DNA from: Boothiomyces macroporosus
Lineage: Eukaryota; Chytridiomycota; Chytridiomycetes; Rhizophydiales; Terramycetaceae
Direction of reading: 5' to 3'
Assembly (NCBI GenBank): GCA_027604185.1
Contig: JADGKB010000025.1
Location: 62,001-126,000 of the forward strand
DNA length: 64,000 nt
Position numbers and translations under genes: made by a program. The notes under the pieces are model-generated. The model ran no database searches. It was not told the origin of the DNA and saw only the letters and a list, made by a program, of their open reading frames with translations. Positions 1 to 11,241 of this stretch are shown one piece after another. Within the stretch, counting starts at the first letter, position 1, and the number at the start of each line of letters is the position of its first letter.

Positions 1-156
1 CTCGCACTTGAGACTCATATTTAAAGACTTTTGGCACGAATAAAGCTCTGAAAGGGCTATCTAGATGGGGAACAGCTTTCAGGCACCGCTTTCACATTTT
101 GTCCGCATCCCGCCCACCTACAAAGTTAAATGGAGGTGGCTTTTGATTTTCTTTAG

Positions 157-1557
157 ATGAGCAAACCAGTGGTTGAAAAACAGTCGTCAGACGAAAGTAT
201 CAAGCTGGCTGAAAAGACACCACCAGTTACACCTCCGGAATGGAAAAATATACAGGAAATCGTCATTCATTCCTTAAAAGGAGCGACACGATCATTTCTC
301 GTTTCATTTTTGTTGCGTGGTGGAGTATCGTTCATAATCAGATTAATCGCTGTATATCGCAAAAAGTAAGATTCGCTAATGCAGGACGACATTATTTTCA
401 GCATTGAAAGCTTCGATGGGATTCGAAACGCAGCGATTTGCTAAAATGATTGCTAGTTTCTCCCTAACTTGGAAATTGATTTCCAACTTTCTTCATTTCA
501 AAACTAAAAAGAACTTGAAGCGTAATGGCGCTTTGGCAGGGGCGATTGCGGGATTGGCAGTGTTGATTGAATCGCCTGAAAACAGAGTTGCTATTGCACA
601 GCAATTCTCAATGAGGGCTTTACAAGGAGCGAAAAATGCTCTAAAGCAACGTAAATTGTTTTCTATGCCGCATGGAGATACTCTGCTCTTTTCACTAGCT
701 GTTGCTTCCATCATGTACGCTTACACCATGCATCCTGAGACCATCCCTAGAGAATGTATGCATTTTCTAACTATAGACTATAACTGGATAGTACAGCATG
801 GAAGAGTGCCAAAAGTAATTGTGGAGTTGAATCGGGAAAACACCAAAGGACATCAGGCGGGATACTTTCCAGCAAATATCGAAGGTTTAAAAGCAGCAAT
901 GGTTAAAACTCACGCAACCCCTGAAAATACGAAAAGACTCTTTGATTACATTGATGCGAATAACGGGATTGCTCCAAATTTGCCTTGCAGTGCAATTCAC
1001 GCGAGAGAAAATAGTTGCATTAAATATCAGGCCGGCGTATGGTACAAAACCTTTTTGGAAATGTCACCTGTATACTTTTCTTTGAATGCAGTGCCAACAT
1101 TGTTATTCAAATTCAAATCTGTGATTGAAAGGTACATTTTTCTAACTGCAGTCCCTTACAATCTCTTATTAGAATAATTAAATCAACCGCCATATCCTCT
1201 AGTTTCATTTCTACATATGTATACATGTTTCAAACAGGGCTATGTCTCCATAGAACCTTTTTCCCTCAGCAAAAAGAAAAGTACCTGTTTTACTATCTAG
1301 GAATAGTTACAGGGCTGTCCATCCTGATTGAACAAAAGCCAAAGAGGGCAGAGTTGGCTATGTATGTCCTACCAAAAGGCTTACAGTCTCTATATACATT
1401 GATGATTCAAAATGGTACGCTAATCCCAATTCCTCATTTGGATGTCATTGCAACCTGTGGAGCAATGAGCACAATCATGTCTCTTTACCAAACAGAACCA
1501 CACCAGCTATCTTCACTAATGTACAAGGTTATGAAAGGGGTAATTGGAACATACTAA
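157..1557 (+). CDS. TMEM135: TMEM135-like multi-pass membrane protein
   Basis: Exons 157-365, 385-1131 and 1152-1557 give 453 residues, close to the usual size of animal TMEM135. The introns are 19 nt (GTAAGATTCGCTAATGCAG) and 20 nt (GTACATTTTTCTAACTGCAG). Removing them restores one frame across what would otherwise look like two frameshifts. The duplicated TMEM135 pattern is visible: a Gly-rich start (SFLVSFLLRGGVSF), then GALAGAIAGLAVLIE, and later a second GIVTGLSILIE copy with PKGLQSLYTL. TMEM135 proteins sit in peroxisomal or mitochondrial membranes and affect lipid and mitochondrial dynamics; the role here is inferred from that family. The stop overlaps a TAATAAA signal. A possible extra 5' intron (GTGGCTTTTGATTTTCTTTAG is 21 nt in front of the ATG) would add only Met-Glu. 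Its 3' end faces MMSDH 32 bp away. Confidence 0.82.
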
Positions 1558-1589
1558 TAAATTCTTTTAAACATTCAACGGATATTGTA

Positions 1590-3136
1590 TTAATTCATCC
1601 AGTTTGCTTCTTTTGGGATTACCCACTTTGTGGTTGTCTTTCTTAGAGAAGTAAAGAACTCCATACCGCCATGGCCAGTGATATCAAAATCACCAAACTT
1701 GCTGCGGTTTATACCTCCAAATGAGAATGGTTCTCTAGGAACTGGGACACCAATATTCACACCAATCATTCCTGCAGAGAATCTTTTGGTGAACCACTCT
1801 GCAATAGCTCCGCTATTTGTATAGATACAAGCTACGTTAAAAAGGGATTACCAGCATTTCCATATGGGTTGGCATTTTCGATCGCTATAGCTTCTTCTTG
1901 ATTTTCGCATTCATAAATACTGATAACTGGCCCAAAGATTTCATCATGCAGAGCTTTGTCTTGTTTGTTTTTGTGCAAAATGACAGTTGGACCAACCCAG
2001 AACCCACCAGTGGCAACTAGTTTTTCGTCTTTTAACCAGGTACGTCCATCAAGCAATATTTGAGCTCCTGCTTTTTCACTTTCTTCAATATAACGAACTA
2101 TCTTGTCCCTTGAGGCAATATCAATGACTGGACCCATGGCGGATTTACCAGCTTGACCTGGCTGAAGTGCTTTTGCCTTTGCTACAATTGCATCCAATAG
2201 CTCAGGTTGTTTTCCTAAGGTTAAAAGTACGGATGCAGCCATACAGCGTTGGCCACTGCATCCAGTAAAGGATGCTACAATATCAGATGATGCCATATCA
2301 ATATTGCAATCCTTTGAAGCAATCAAATGATTCTTTGCTCCACCCAAAGCAATAATTCTCTTGTTTAATAATCTGCAGCGGTGAGATAATAATTCTGCAA
2401 CATGTGAAGTGCCAACAAAGGTGATTGCCTTGGTTTTAGGGTGATCGCAAAGCAATTGGACTGTATTTACTGTTCCGTTCACAATATTTACCACGCCTTC
2501 AGGGAACCCTGCCTCTTTGATTAACTCCATGGTTTTGTTCATTGTTAGAGGTACTTTTTCGGATGGCTTCAAGATAAATGTGTTTCCAGTTGCAATAGCA
2601 ATAGGAAGAGTCCACATTGGAACCATGAATGGAAAGTCTGGGTTAATTTGAATTACTGAAAGGAACAATAGATACAACTACACCATGCGGCCTTCTTACG
2701 TCTTGGCAATATACTCCTCTGGATACCTCAAGGGAATGTCCAAGAATGAGCTGCGGTAAGGAGAGGGCAAATTCTACAGTTTCATTTCCTTTGGCGATTT
2801 CAGCAAGAGCCTCTTCTTTAGTCTAATCAACGAATAACTACCTTGCCATGTTCAAGGACAATTAAATCTGCTAGTTCATCCTTGTGTTTAATCACTAATT
2901 GGTGGAATCTAATGAGATATTGCACTCTGTCTTTTACGGTACGATTGCTAGGTTAAATAAATCTACCTCCAAGCCAAAAAAGCTGTATGTGCCTTTTCTA
3001 CGGCATCGTTCACTTGATCTTGAGTGGATAATTGGACATGGGCAATTGTCTTTCCTGATCCAGGAGAGTGGACTGGGATTTTATCTCCTGCAACAGGAGT
3101 GTATTCGTTATTGATGAAATTGGTGATGGTTGCCAT
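1590..3136 (-). CDS. ALDH6A1: methylmalonate-semialdehyde dehydrogenase (ALDH6 family)
   Basis: Minus-strand exons are 3136-2967, 2947-2842, 2822-2657, 2637-1852 and 1831-1590, separated by introns of 19, 19, 19 and 20 nt; the protein is 489 residues. It is an NAD- and CoA-dependent dehydrogenase converting malonate or methylmalonate semialdehyde to acetyl- or propionyl-CoA in valine and pyrimidine catabolism. Supporting features are FPFMVPMWTLPIA, the FILKPSEKVP cofactor region and the catalytic-Cys motif GQRCMAAS. I start at the ATG at 3136 because an in-frame stop lies just upstream. The N-terminus (MATITNFINNEYTP) begins directly with the enzyme fold, so I see no mitochondrial presequence; animal homologues are mitochondrial. 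An unseen upstream exon could supply one. It is divergently oriented to RPS24 across about 640 bp. Confidence 0.9.
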
Positions 3137-3776
3137 TGGGAGATTCGAAAAGAAACAAAACCCGATGCGCTGCCGCAATTATAACCCATGATTTGTGACA
3201 TTCCCTCACTATTGAGAGTAGTACGAATGTGACACCCCAATGTGTGCTATTGAACTCTCATCAGAAGGTATGAAGGAACCAGCTCGCTTTGGACTATTAT
3301 AAAAGTTTTCTTGCTGGTCTATACCTACGCATTAACATAGCAGTCTATGAAATTCCACTTTATGACTACTACAAGAAACTTGTTATTCAATCGTGCTCAA
3401 ACAGCGTGGTATTTATCTTGTCATTAAAGGACTATGTTCCCTCACACGAATAGCTTAAATGCAGTCGCAAAACATAAGCATTACATAAGCAATTCATTAT
3501 CGCAAAACAGAAGCAATTCATTATCGCAAAACGGAAGCAATTCATTAGCGCAAAACAGAAGCAATTCATTATCGCAAAACAGAAGCAATTCATTAGCGCA
3601 AAACATAAACTTAATCATAATACTGAGTATACACTATCCAATATTGTTAACATTCGACTTATTTCAGTCCAATATTTTTCTCTCGCTTTTCATTGGCTGA
3701 AATTTTATTCTCCGAAAATTCAAGTGTGGCTTGTATGTAAAAATTTTAACAGAGCTCATTCAAGTTACCTTTGAAA
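3137..3776. promoter_or_regulatory. 640-bp divergent intergenic region MMSDH / RPS24
   Basis: This is the shared upstream region of two divergent genes, long for this compact window. It holds a five-copy 24-nt tandem repeat and otherwise no coding sequence I can support. A reading frame through the repeat exists only because 24 is a multiple of three. Confidence 0.5.
3488..3604. repeat. 24-nt tandem repeat, five copies
   Basis: Units begin near 3488, 3512, 3536, 3560 and 3584, with core AGCAATTCATTATCGCAAAA. Copies alternate mainly at one base (TTATCG or TTAGCG), and one has CGG in place of CAG. It lies in the MMSDH/RPS24 divergent intergenic region and is read here as a minisatellite, not as coding. 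Confidence 0.85.
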
Positions 3777-4191
3777 ATGTCTGATTCAGTCACCATTCGC
3801 ACTCGCAAATTCTTGACTAACCGTCTATTGCAACGCAGACAAATGATTATTGATGTAATTCACCCAGGACGCCCAAATGTTTCAAAAGCAGACCTCCGTG
3901 AAAAATTAGCTAAACTTTACAAATCTGAATCAGAAGTAATTGTTATTAATGTAGAACGTATTTGTATTTGGATTCCGTACTGCATTTGGTGGTGGTAAAT
4001 CAACTGGATTCGCTTTGATTTATGATACTCTCGACGCTGCAAAGAAGTTTGAACCAAAATACAGACTCATTCGTCACGGCCTTGGAGAAAAGAAGTCTGT
4101 TTCTTCTAAACAACGTAAAGAAAAGAAGAACCGTGACAAGAAGGTCCGTGGTACAAAGAAAGGAAAGAAGGAAGAAAAGTCCAAGAAATAA
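3777..4191 (+). CDS. RPS24: ribosomal protein eS24 (RPS24)
   Basis: Exons 3777-3935 and 3955-4191 encode 131 residues, the normal size for eS24 of the cytosolic 40S subunit. The start is the ATG of [12 protein letters not shown], matching the conserved N-terminus of the family. The 19-nt intron GTAATTGTTATTAATGTAG must be removed to join SESE to [19 protein letters not shown], the most conserved part of eS24. The C-terminus is Lys-rich ([11 protein letters not shown]), as usual. AATAAA overlaps the stop codon, suggesting a very short 3' UTR. Confidence 0.95.
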
Positions 4192-4372
4192 AATAATCAT
4201 TTGTCTTTCAACGGAATCAAATTGTTTGGATTGCGGATTTATTTTCGTGGTTATCTCTACCCATAGTCTGGGTATTGGATCCATTAGACTTGAGCGTACT
4301 ATAATTAGACTTTATCTTGATAGGCGCACTATAGTTATATAAGCCCAATTCAACTTATTACTTTGTCCGAAT

Positions 4373-6964
4373 ATGGAGACCATCTCTTTGCATTTCAAAA
4401 ATACGAAACCAATAACAGAGCTATTTGAGCTTGAAAGAGATTTTGCATTCTACGACTATTTCACTACAGTATTGGCATGCTACGATCAGTTTGAAATAAA
4501 GGAAAAATCAATCTTTGATGATTACCAATCAGTATAGATAGTTAACTCAGGTCATTGATAGAATCATTGGATTATCTCTCAACACTGACAACATAATACA
4601 ATTGGGATACACAAATTTATGCGGAAAAGGAGGAATAATCTCCACAGGCAACACCCATTACGAAATAGGATTTCCAAATACTCTTGTTCAAATTCTAAAA
4701 AACAGAGAATGGTGCGAATTATTCAACGTCATTGGTCAAGATAATCTTACATTTCTTCTCTTGAACTGCTCAGTGTTTGTTTCAGTGAAATCGAATTTGT
4801 ACCAATTATGTGGACCAATATTCACCAATGTGTTTAAAAAGGAAAAACAAGAAACAGTGGAAAAAATACAAACTGTTGATTGGCAGCGAGTCTTGTATGG
4901 AAATCCTACCTTTTCAAATGGGAAAATCAATTGCAAGCCAAATATAGACTTTAATATTTTCAAAATCAAAAAGAAAAAGAGATTTGAAAAAATTAAAGAG
5001 TTTGTTGAAAAGATTGAAAAAAGACATGAGCAGTGTAACTATAAAGAACTGATGAATGATGATCCGAAGGTGTTTGTTTATTCTGTTTTCAACCGGATAT
5101 TTGGAAATTGCTTTGGATCTCTTGGAAACAAAATGATAGTTGTAAAGCAGATTAACGCATTGATTGATTCTACGCGGTACCAGATATCACGTATTTCAAT
5201 GGATGGGATCAAGGTTTTTTGATTTTTATATCAGATTAGGGATATTGATTGGCTATATGACAGAAATAATTCAATTACTGGGTTTTACAAGATGCAAGAA
5301 TTGCTGTCCACATTTCTAGGGTGGTTGATTAATCATTTTGTGATCACTCTCCTAAAAACTAATTACTATGTGACTGAAACCAGCCATTTAAAAAACAAAT
5401 TAATTTATATAAAATACAGTGATTGGAAGAGGATGGAATATAAACTATACAATTTGGAAAACTTTACAAAATGTGAAACTGAAAACGCACATTCAGTAAG
5501 GCTGCTATTGAAGCAAACTGGTGCAAGGATTATTGTGAACCAAAGCAAGAAAAATATTCAAAAATTCAACTATAGAACTAGCTTGAATCAAATATTGAAA
5601 AATGCATTTTCCATATTTAATTATGAAAAGGTTAGTTTTAACTAACAAAGCAAGAAAACTGTGACAAATTTGGGAGTAGTTGCTTTGGAAAGAATGATAT
5701 TTTCAAAAGTCTTTTAACGATCAAGAATTATTTATTGCCAAAGAGTGCAGAAAAAACTGAATGTGGACAAATTTTATATTTCTGCAAGATTGATATCCAG
5801 GCTTGTTTCGATACCATCAACCAGCAATTGCTGATGGATACGATAGAGCAGTTTTTACAGAAGCCTGAATATTTGATTAGGAAATTTGGATTAATTAAAA
5901 AAAAGCGACTTGAATTCAAAAGAGCCGCTACTGATTCGAACAACTTTACAAATTTTCATGACTATGTATCTGAACTTGATGATATTGGTGAATCGATCTT
6001 TGTTGATTCTGTAAATTATCAATTTGAATCCAAGGATAAGATAATGAAACTGTTGGAAACTCACTTACTAAACCATACAATCAAGATTGGTAAAAGATGC
6101 TTTAAACAAAACCAAGGCATTCCTCAAGGCTCAATTTTATCCACCTTGCTTTGCAAGTAAGTTTCTTGTAATTAGTCTTTTTTATGGTAGGATGGAAAAT
6201 GAAAAATTATCAAAATATAAACAAGGATTAATGAGATATGTGGATGATTTTCTATTCATGTCCAAAGACAAGGATCAAGTGATAGAATTTTGCAATCTGA
6301 TGCATAAAGGGTTTGCTGATTATGGAATGACTGTGAATCCTGCGAAAACACTGTTGAATTTCAAACATAACTACAATGGCTTTGAGTTCAATTTCACAGC
6401 CAATGAATGGTTTCCATGGTGTGGATTGCTCATCAATTCCAGAACCCTGAATGTGCTCTCGGACTATTCCAAATTTCAAGGATTACATTTAAAGTACACG
6501 TTTTCTGCTGATTTAAACAAATCCCCCGGGAAAATATTCCTAAACAAAACGCTTCAGTGATATCATTTTAACTTAGGAGTTTTAAAAACAAGGCACATTC
6601 GCTTTACTATGACAGCGAATTAAATTCCCCACGAACGATTCTACTAAATATTTATCAAGCTTTCCTGATATGCGCGATGAGATTTTGCTCCTATTTGAAA
6701 TATCTTTTCACAAATAAGGAGTTTATGATGAAAATCATCAAAGAATGCATTGATTACCAATATGCTTTGGTAAGAACAAGATCAAAAGTTCGAATAACAA
6801 AAAAAGAAGTTCAGTGGTTGGGAACTCATGCTTTTATTCGAACGTTAAAATGGAGGAATAGTCAAATTGGTATCGAGTTGCTGAAGGATTTCAAGTACAC
6901 CAAAAGATATGAAGATCTGATACATGACCCAACTACCAAGGAAATGTTAAAAATTGAGTATTAA
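4373..6964 (+). CDS. TERT: telomerase reverse transcriptase, compact but complete
   Basis: Six exons (4373-4531, 4551-5213, 5235-5630, 5651-6156, 6176-6556, 6577-6964) with introns of 19, 21, 20, 19 and 20 nt give 830 residues, short for TERT. All canonical parts are seen in order. TEN domain about 50-155: PNTLVQILKNREWCELF, then NLTFLLLNCSVFV and YQLCG. RNA-binding domain: INCKPNIDF (CP-like), a QFP-like segment, and T motif GIKIRDIDWL. Reverse transcriptase motifs: 1 (NYYVTETSHLKNKLIYIK), 2 (ARIIVNQSKK), A (KIDIQACFDTI, Asp about 454), B (GIPQGSILSTLLC), C (RYVDDFLF, Asp 598/599) and E (WCGLLI). A C-terminal extension follows. The catalytic aspartates are intact. The 3' end stops 8 bp short of the converging kinesin gene. 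Confidence 0.93.
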
Positions 6965-6972
6965 TATTACAT

Positions 6973-9900
6973 TTACTTTTTCAGTTTCGCGATTTCATTA
7001 TCCAGCGATTTCAATTCTTTTAGCGTATTATGACGTTCATTTACAGCCTTTTCAACAGTTTTGGGGAGTTTAATTTCTGTTCTAAATTATTTCGTACGTA
7101 CACTTTTGGTTCAGGGGATTTACTGGGCTTTGGATCTGGCGATTTGGATATTGTCGGTAAAGCTAAATTCTTGGTTTCCTTTTCTTTTGATTTCTGTTTA
7201 CCATCTGATTTTGTTTTTGGTGATGGAGAATTTGCCCCTCTTTTTGATTTTGCAACAACTTTTGTTGGTTCAGGAGATTTTGATTTTTCTCGATGTGATT
7301 TCGTTCCTTGGTCTTTCGTATTAGCTACACTAACTGGCTTTCCCTCCAGTTTTTGTGATGTAGAATCCAATGGTTTTGATTTCTCTGCTTTATTTGGAGA
7401 ATGGTGGTCATTTGCTAGTGCTGAAGATTGGTTCTTTGAAATTGAACTTTGTACACTCTCACTTTCTTTTGGTTTGCTATGCTCCGGAGATGTGCCGCTT
7501 CTTGTTTTCTTTGAAACATCATGTTCAGGATATTTCGGGGTTAATTTGGGTTTGGAAGGTTCTGGAGATTTCGATTTTAGTAGGGATGACTTCAATGGTT
7601 CTGGTGACTTTGGATTGAGAGGTTGTTTTGATTTCACCGTATCGTGGGATATACTAGCCTCTGGTTGTTTATTTCGCTTTGGTGGCTCCGATGTTTTTAA
7701 CTCTTTCTGTTCTGATTTGCCAGGTTTAGTAAGGTCTTTTGTTTTGCTTTTGGATGGCTCTGGAGACTTTACCAACTGTGATTGACCAACTTCCTTTAGT
7801 TCCGGAGATTTTGATGTGGAAGGTGAATCTTTGCGATTTCCTGGCTCTTGCACTTTTGCAAATTTATGCTCATTTGGTTTAGATTTACTGGGAGTTTTGT
7901 CCATCTCAGCTTTCTTTTTCTCTGATTTTCTTTCATCTATGGAATCATAGTTTTTAGGGTGAGGTGTCTTTGGAGCCTTTACAGTGCTACTTTTTTCAGA
8001 AGCTGGATACTTAATTTCAACCTTTTTCTTTGCGTATCCATCATTAGATTTTACTTCTGTGAGAAACTTGTCCACTACAGGTTTAGACTCCCTTCTTAAT
8101 GGCCTATGTTTAAACATAATTACCTTTCAGGCTCTTGTGTCCTGCTTCGAGTATGGCGGGTAGAAGGCTTGATTTCTGGATATCCTGCTGGAGCGTAAGA
8201 TATCTTCATCTCATCAACTCTTTGCTTTGAAGGAGTTTTAGCCCCATCCTGCCGAGACGAAGCCCCTTTGCCAATATTGGGAAGTTTGATTGAATTTTTT
8301 CGCACCTTGTTTGATTTGCTGGGTGAGGCAATTTTCGGAGATTGGTTGAATTTGTGTTCATGGATGATCCGGTTATCAGCCTTTGCACTTTTCAAATTCC
8401 TTTCATTCATACGCTTCACATCACTCAGCCTAATTTCTTGTGTTATTCTCTCTGAATGTGCAGATTTGCGAGAGTAAGATGGAGATGCTGGCCTGCTTTT
8501 GTATTGCTTTGCATTTTCCTCGGATTCTTTTATTATTTGGTGTAAAATTGAAGAATATTGAGGATCATTTTCCAGTAAATGCCTGAGTTTCAAGTTCTCC
8601 TGCTTCAATCCTTTGATTTCCTTCTTGAGATTTAAAAGTAGCTCCTCTTGCGGATCCAGCTGGATCGAAGGCTTATTTGTTATCTTTCTAGCCTGTTGTG
8701 CGTACCGCAGTGTTTTTAGTGTTTCATTAAAGTTAGTCTGTGACGGTGATATGCAAGATATCATCAATGCTGAACCTTTACCTCCTAGAGAATCTGATAG
8801 GAGTTTTGTCAATTTTGAATCTCGAAACGGCACATGGCCTCCGCTTTTCTTGGGGTCAGCTAAGGCTGAGATGCATTTCCCCAAAGTCAAAAGTGATTTG
8901 TTGATGCTAAGCGCCTCAGTAAACGTATCCAAAGTTGGCTTTGATTCTTTAACTCTCTCGCTTCCTGCCAAATCTACAAAACTGATTTTACCATATCGCT
9001 GCTGTGGATGACCATCTGATTCATCGAATCCATTGATTTCCAAATAAATTGTGAGCAAGCTATGACTTCTCGACGAATGTTCGTTCATTTCGTGGCCACC
9101 TGTTGTTCGGTTCCTAATTCCTGTTTTAGCATAAAACCCAACCTTCTTCCAAAACTGCAAGGCAGTCATCCAAGTTATCACAATCAACAATAAACAATCG
9201 CTCAACGAAAAATCCTCTTTCCACCGTCCACCTAACTGGCAGCCCATAATCTTGCGGATTCAACAAGTCCAAAACCTTTACGTTATTTATTCCTTACATT
9301 CTCATTGTAGATTTCCAAATACGAAGCCTGAATTCGAATATCTGATATAGACTTTGATCCTTTTAGTTTGGAAATCTCTTCAAACATCCGGCTCAAGGCT
9401 CTTGGGACTATCCCCACTGTTTCTGGCGTCGTTTCTTCAGGTCCAGTTATTGTAAATGTTTTACCACTACCTGTTTGTCCAAATGCAAATATAGTTGTTG
9501 CGTAACCCTTTAGAGCCTGAACTATCAAATCATTAACTCCTGATTCTGCAAATACAGCTCGTTGATCTGCATCCTCACCAAACACACGATTGAATGACAT
9601 TACTGATATTTTTCCATCGGGATTATACAACTAAAAGTTAACGCTCTAATACTTGAACTGTTTTGCCGTCATCATTGACTCTTACCGCTGGCTTTGCGTT
9701 GATGCGATGATGTTTTTCCATTTCATTTAAAGGCCGCACTCTTGCTATTATATTTTGAATACCTTACGAGTACCTTCATATGTCCCGCATCATTCGAGTC
9801 GAGGGATGTTTGGGAATCATTGGCAATAACCGGTAGAGTCTTTGTCAGTTACCGCTTACATTACTGTTTTTCTGACCTTTTGAATTTTTTGCAGGGATAG

Positions 9901-9991
9901 GTGTTGTAGAAGGCGCCTGGATATTATGTGTAGTAGTCAAGTTGGTTTGTGCTATGCTCTCTCCGTCATCTTTATTATGTCGCTTGAACAT
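6973..9991 (-). CDS. kinesin motor protein with SPEP-repeat tail
   Basis: Eight minus-strand exons: 9991-9860, 9839-9763, 9740-9653, 9630-9298, 9275-9143, 9120-8124, 8103-7102 and 7081-6973. Introns are 20, 22, 22, 22, 22, 20 and 20 nt; the protein is 956 residues. The motor begins about residue 74 (MKVLVRVRPLNE) after a short polar extension. P-loop GQTGSGKT is at about 150-157, EIYNENVLDLLNP spans an intron, switch I is NEHSSRSHS (about 270) and switch II DLAGSE (about 304). The motor ends near 400. The tail is Lys/Ser/Pro-rich with many SPEP, SPDP or PEH units and ends in a short coiled-coil-like segment (VEKAVNERHNTLKELK). N-terminal motors walk to microtubule plus ends; I cannot assign a subfamily. 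The basic SPEP repeats may bind microtubules and be phosphorylated. Confidence 0.88.
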
Positions 9992-10039
9992 TCCTTACGC
10001 GTCCGAATTTGTTTTAGTTTTCGCGCTACAAGATAACTT

Positions 10040-11152
10040 ATGAGAGACAGAACATTAGATTTACAAGTAGTTACATCCTAATCGTTTCTAGCCAGCCAAT
10101 GGAGAACCCGTAGAAGATGTGGAATCGTCAAAGAAAAAGGGAAAGAAGGGAAAGGATAAAAATGTCGAATCCCCAACAAATACAGCAGCTACTATGAACC
10201 AATTCTTTGAGGAAATTGCGAATCTTAAAGAAAGTATCGCAACCATCAAAATATCTGTAGAAGAAATCAGGACTATTCACGACAGAACCTTGAATAATGT
10301 CACTAGCGAAAAGGAGGGTGCTGGTATTTATCAATTAATACATCTTAGAAATTGCCCGCGAACTTGATGCCGCAATGGACAAAACTAACAAGCAAACTAC
10401 TTATGTCAGGAATAAGCTAAAAGGTAAATACGTATTTATCTCAGAAATGGATGCAATGAACAAATCCCTTCAAAAGAAAGATCCAACATCGACCGATAAT
10501 TCCATCAGAACTTCTCAGGTTTGTTTAATTTCACAATAGCACGGAGTGCTGATGAAAAGCTTCCTCGAAGTTATGACTGAATATAAAAAGATTCAAGAAA
10601 TGTATCAAACGAAATTTAAGGACCGTATGCAAAGGCAAGCTTTGATAGGTTGGGAATAGCTAACCTTTAGTAAAGCCCAATGCCACCAAAGAAGAAATAG
10701 AGAAAATGACTGATGGCGAACATGGGCAAATGTTTGCGAAACAGGTATATCAAGATTAATTGAAGATTGTCAACACTGGTCAAAGGCAGGAGGCTAAAAG
10801 AGCATTGGAGGATATCCAAAACAAGCACAAAGAAGTCGTAAAGATTGAAAAAAGCATTTTGGAATTACAACAGCTATTCATGGACATGGCAGTAATGGTA
10901 GCTGCTCAAGGCGAAATGATTAATCAAATTGCTGTGCATGTCGATAGTGCTGTCAATGATACTGAGGCAGGTGTACAGGCTCTCACCAAAGCGGTAAAAA
11001 CACAAAAGAAAACCAGAAAGGTAGTCTATTGCTTACACAGAAAATGTGCATCATCATTTTCCTAATTGTTGCTATTATCGCGGTCTGTGTTGCGGTACCT
11101 TCAGTGCTGAGTAAATCTCAATTAACAGATAGAGGGTCTGCATATATTTTAA
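10040..11152 (+). CDS. syntaxin-1/Sso1-type t-SNARE, copy 1
   Basis: Nine exons (10040-10066, 10092-10323, 10349-10423, 10445-10518, 10540-10648, 10671-10744, 10766-11020, 11041-11103, 11129-11152) with introns of 25, 25, 21, 21, 22, 21, 20 and 25 nt give 310 residues. Syntaxins are plasma-membrane Qa-SNAREs for secretion. Visible parts: an N-terminal three-helix region (NQFFEEIANLKESI), a SNARE motif with zero-layer Gln (MVAAQGEMINQIAVHVD), basic KTQKKTRKK, and a C-terminal anchor (MCIIIFLIVAIIAVCVAVP). The last 25-nt intron is chosen because it yields a tail ending LHIF, like LHSF in copy 2. Reading through it instead would run in frame into copy 2, so the last exon is less certain. Confidence 0.83.
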
Positions 11153-11241
11153 TTCGACGATTGACTTCACTTAATAAATGGTTGCGATTCATGGCGGTTT
11201 TAAATTATGTTTGTTTTGTTTACTTTTCTGTTTTACAATCC

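Noticed and set aside
366..1151. Apparent frameshifts in the TMEM135-like gene, suggesting a pseudogene
   Set aside because: Removing 19- and 20-nt consensus introns gives one clean frame of normal length; the same holds for every other broken-looking gene in the window.
3434..3700. Reading frame made of SNSLSQNR-like repeats
   Set aside because: It is a by-product of the 24-nt minisatellite; there is no conserved flanking sequence or signal peptide.
7030..7785. Long plus-strand frame with FGSGDF-type repeats
   Set aside because: It is the mirror of the SPEP-repeat tail of the minus-strand kinesin, whose frame carries the motor domain and proper splice sites.
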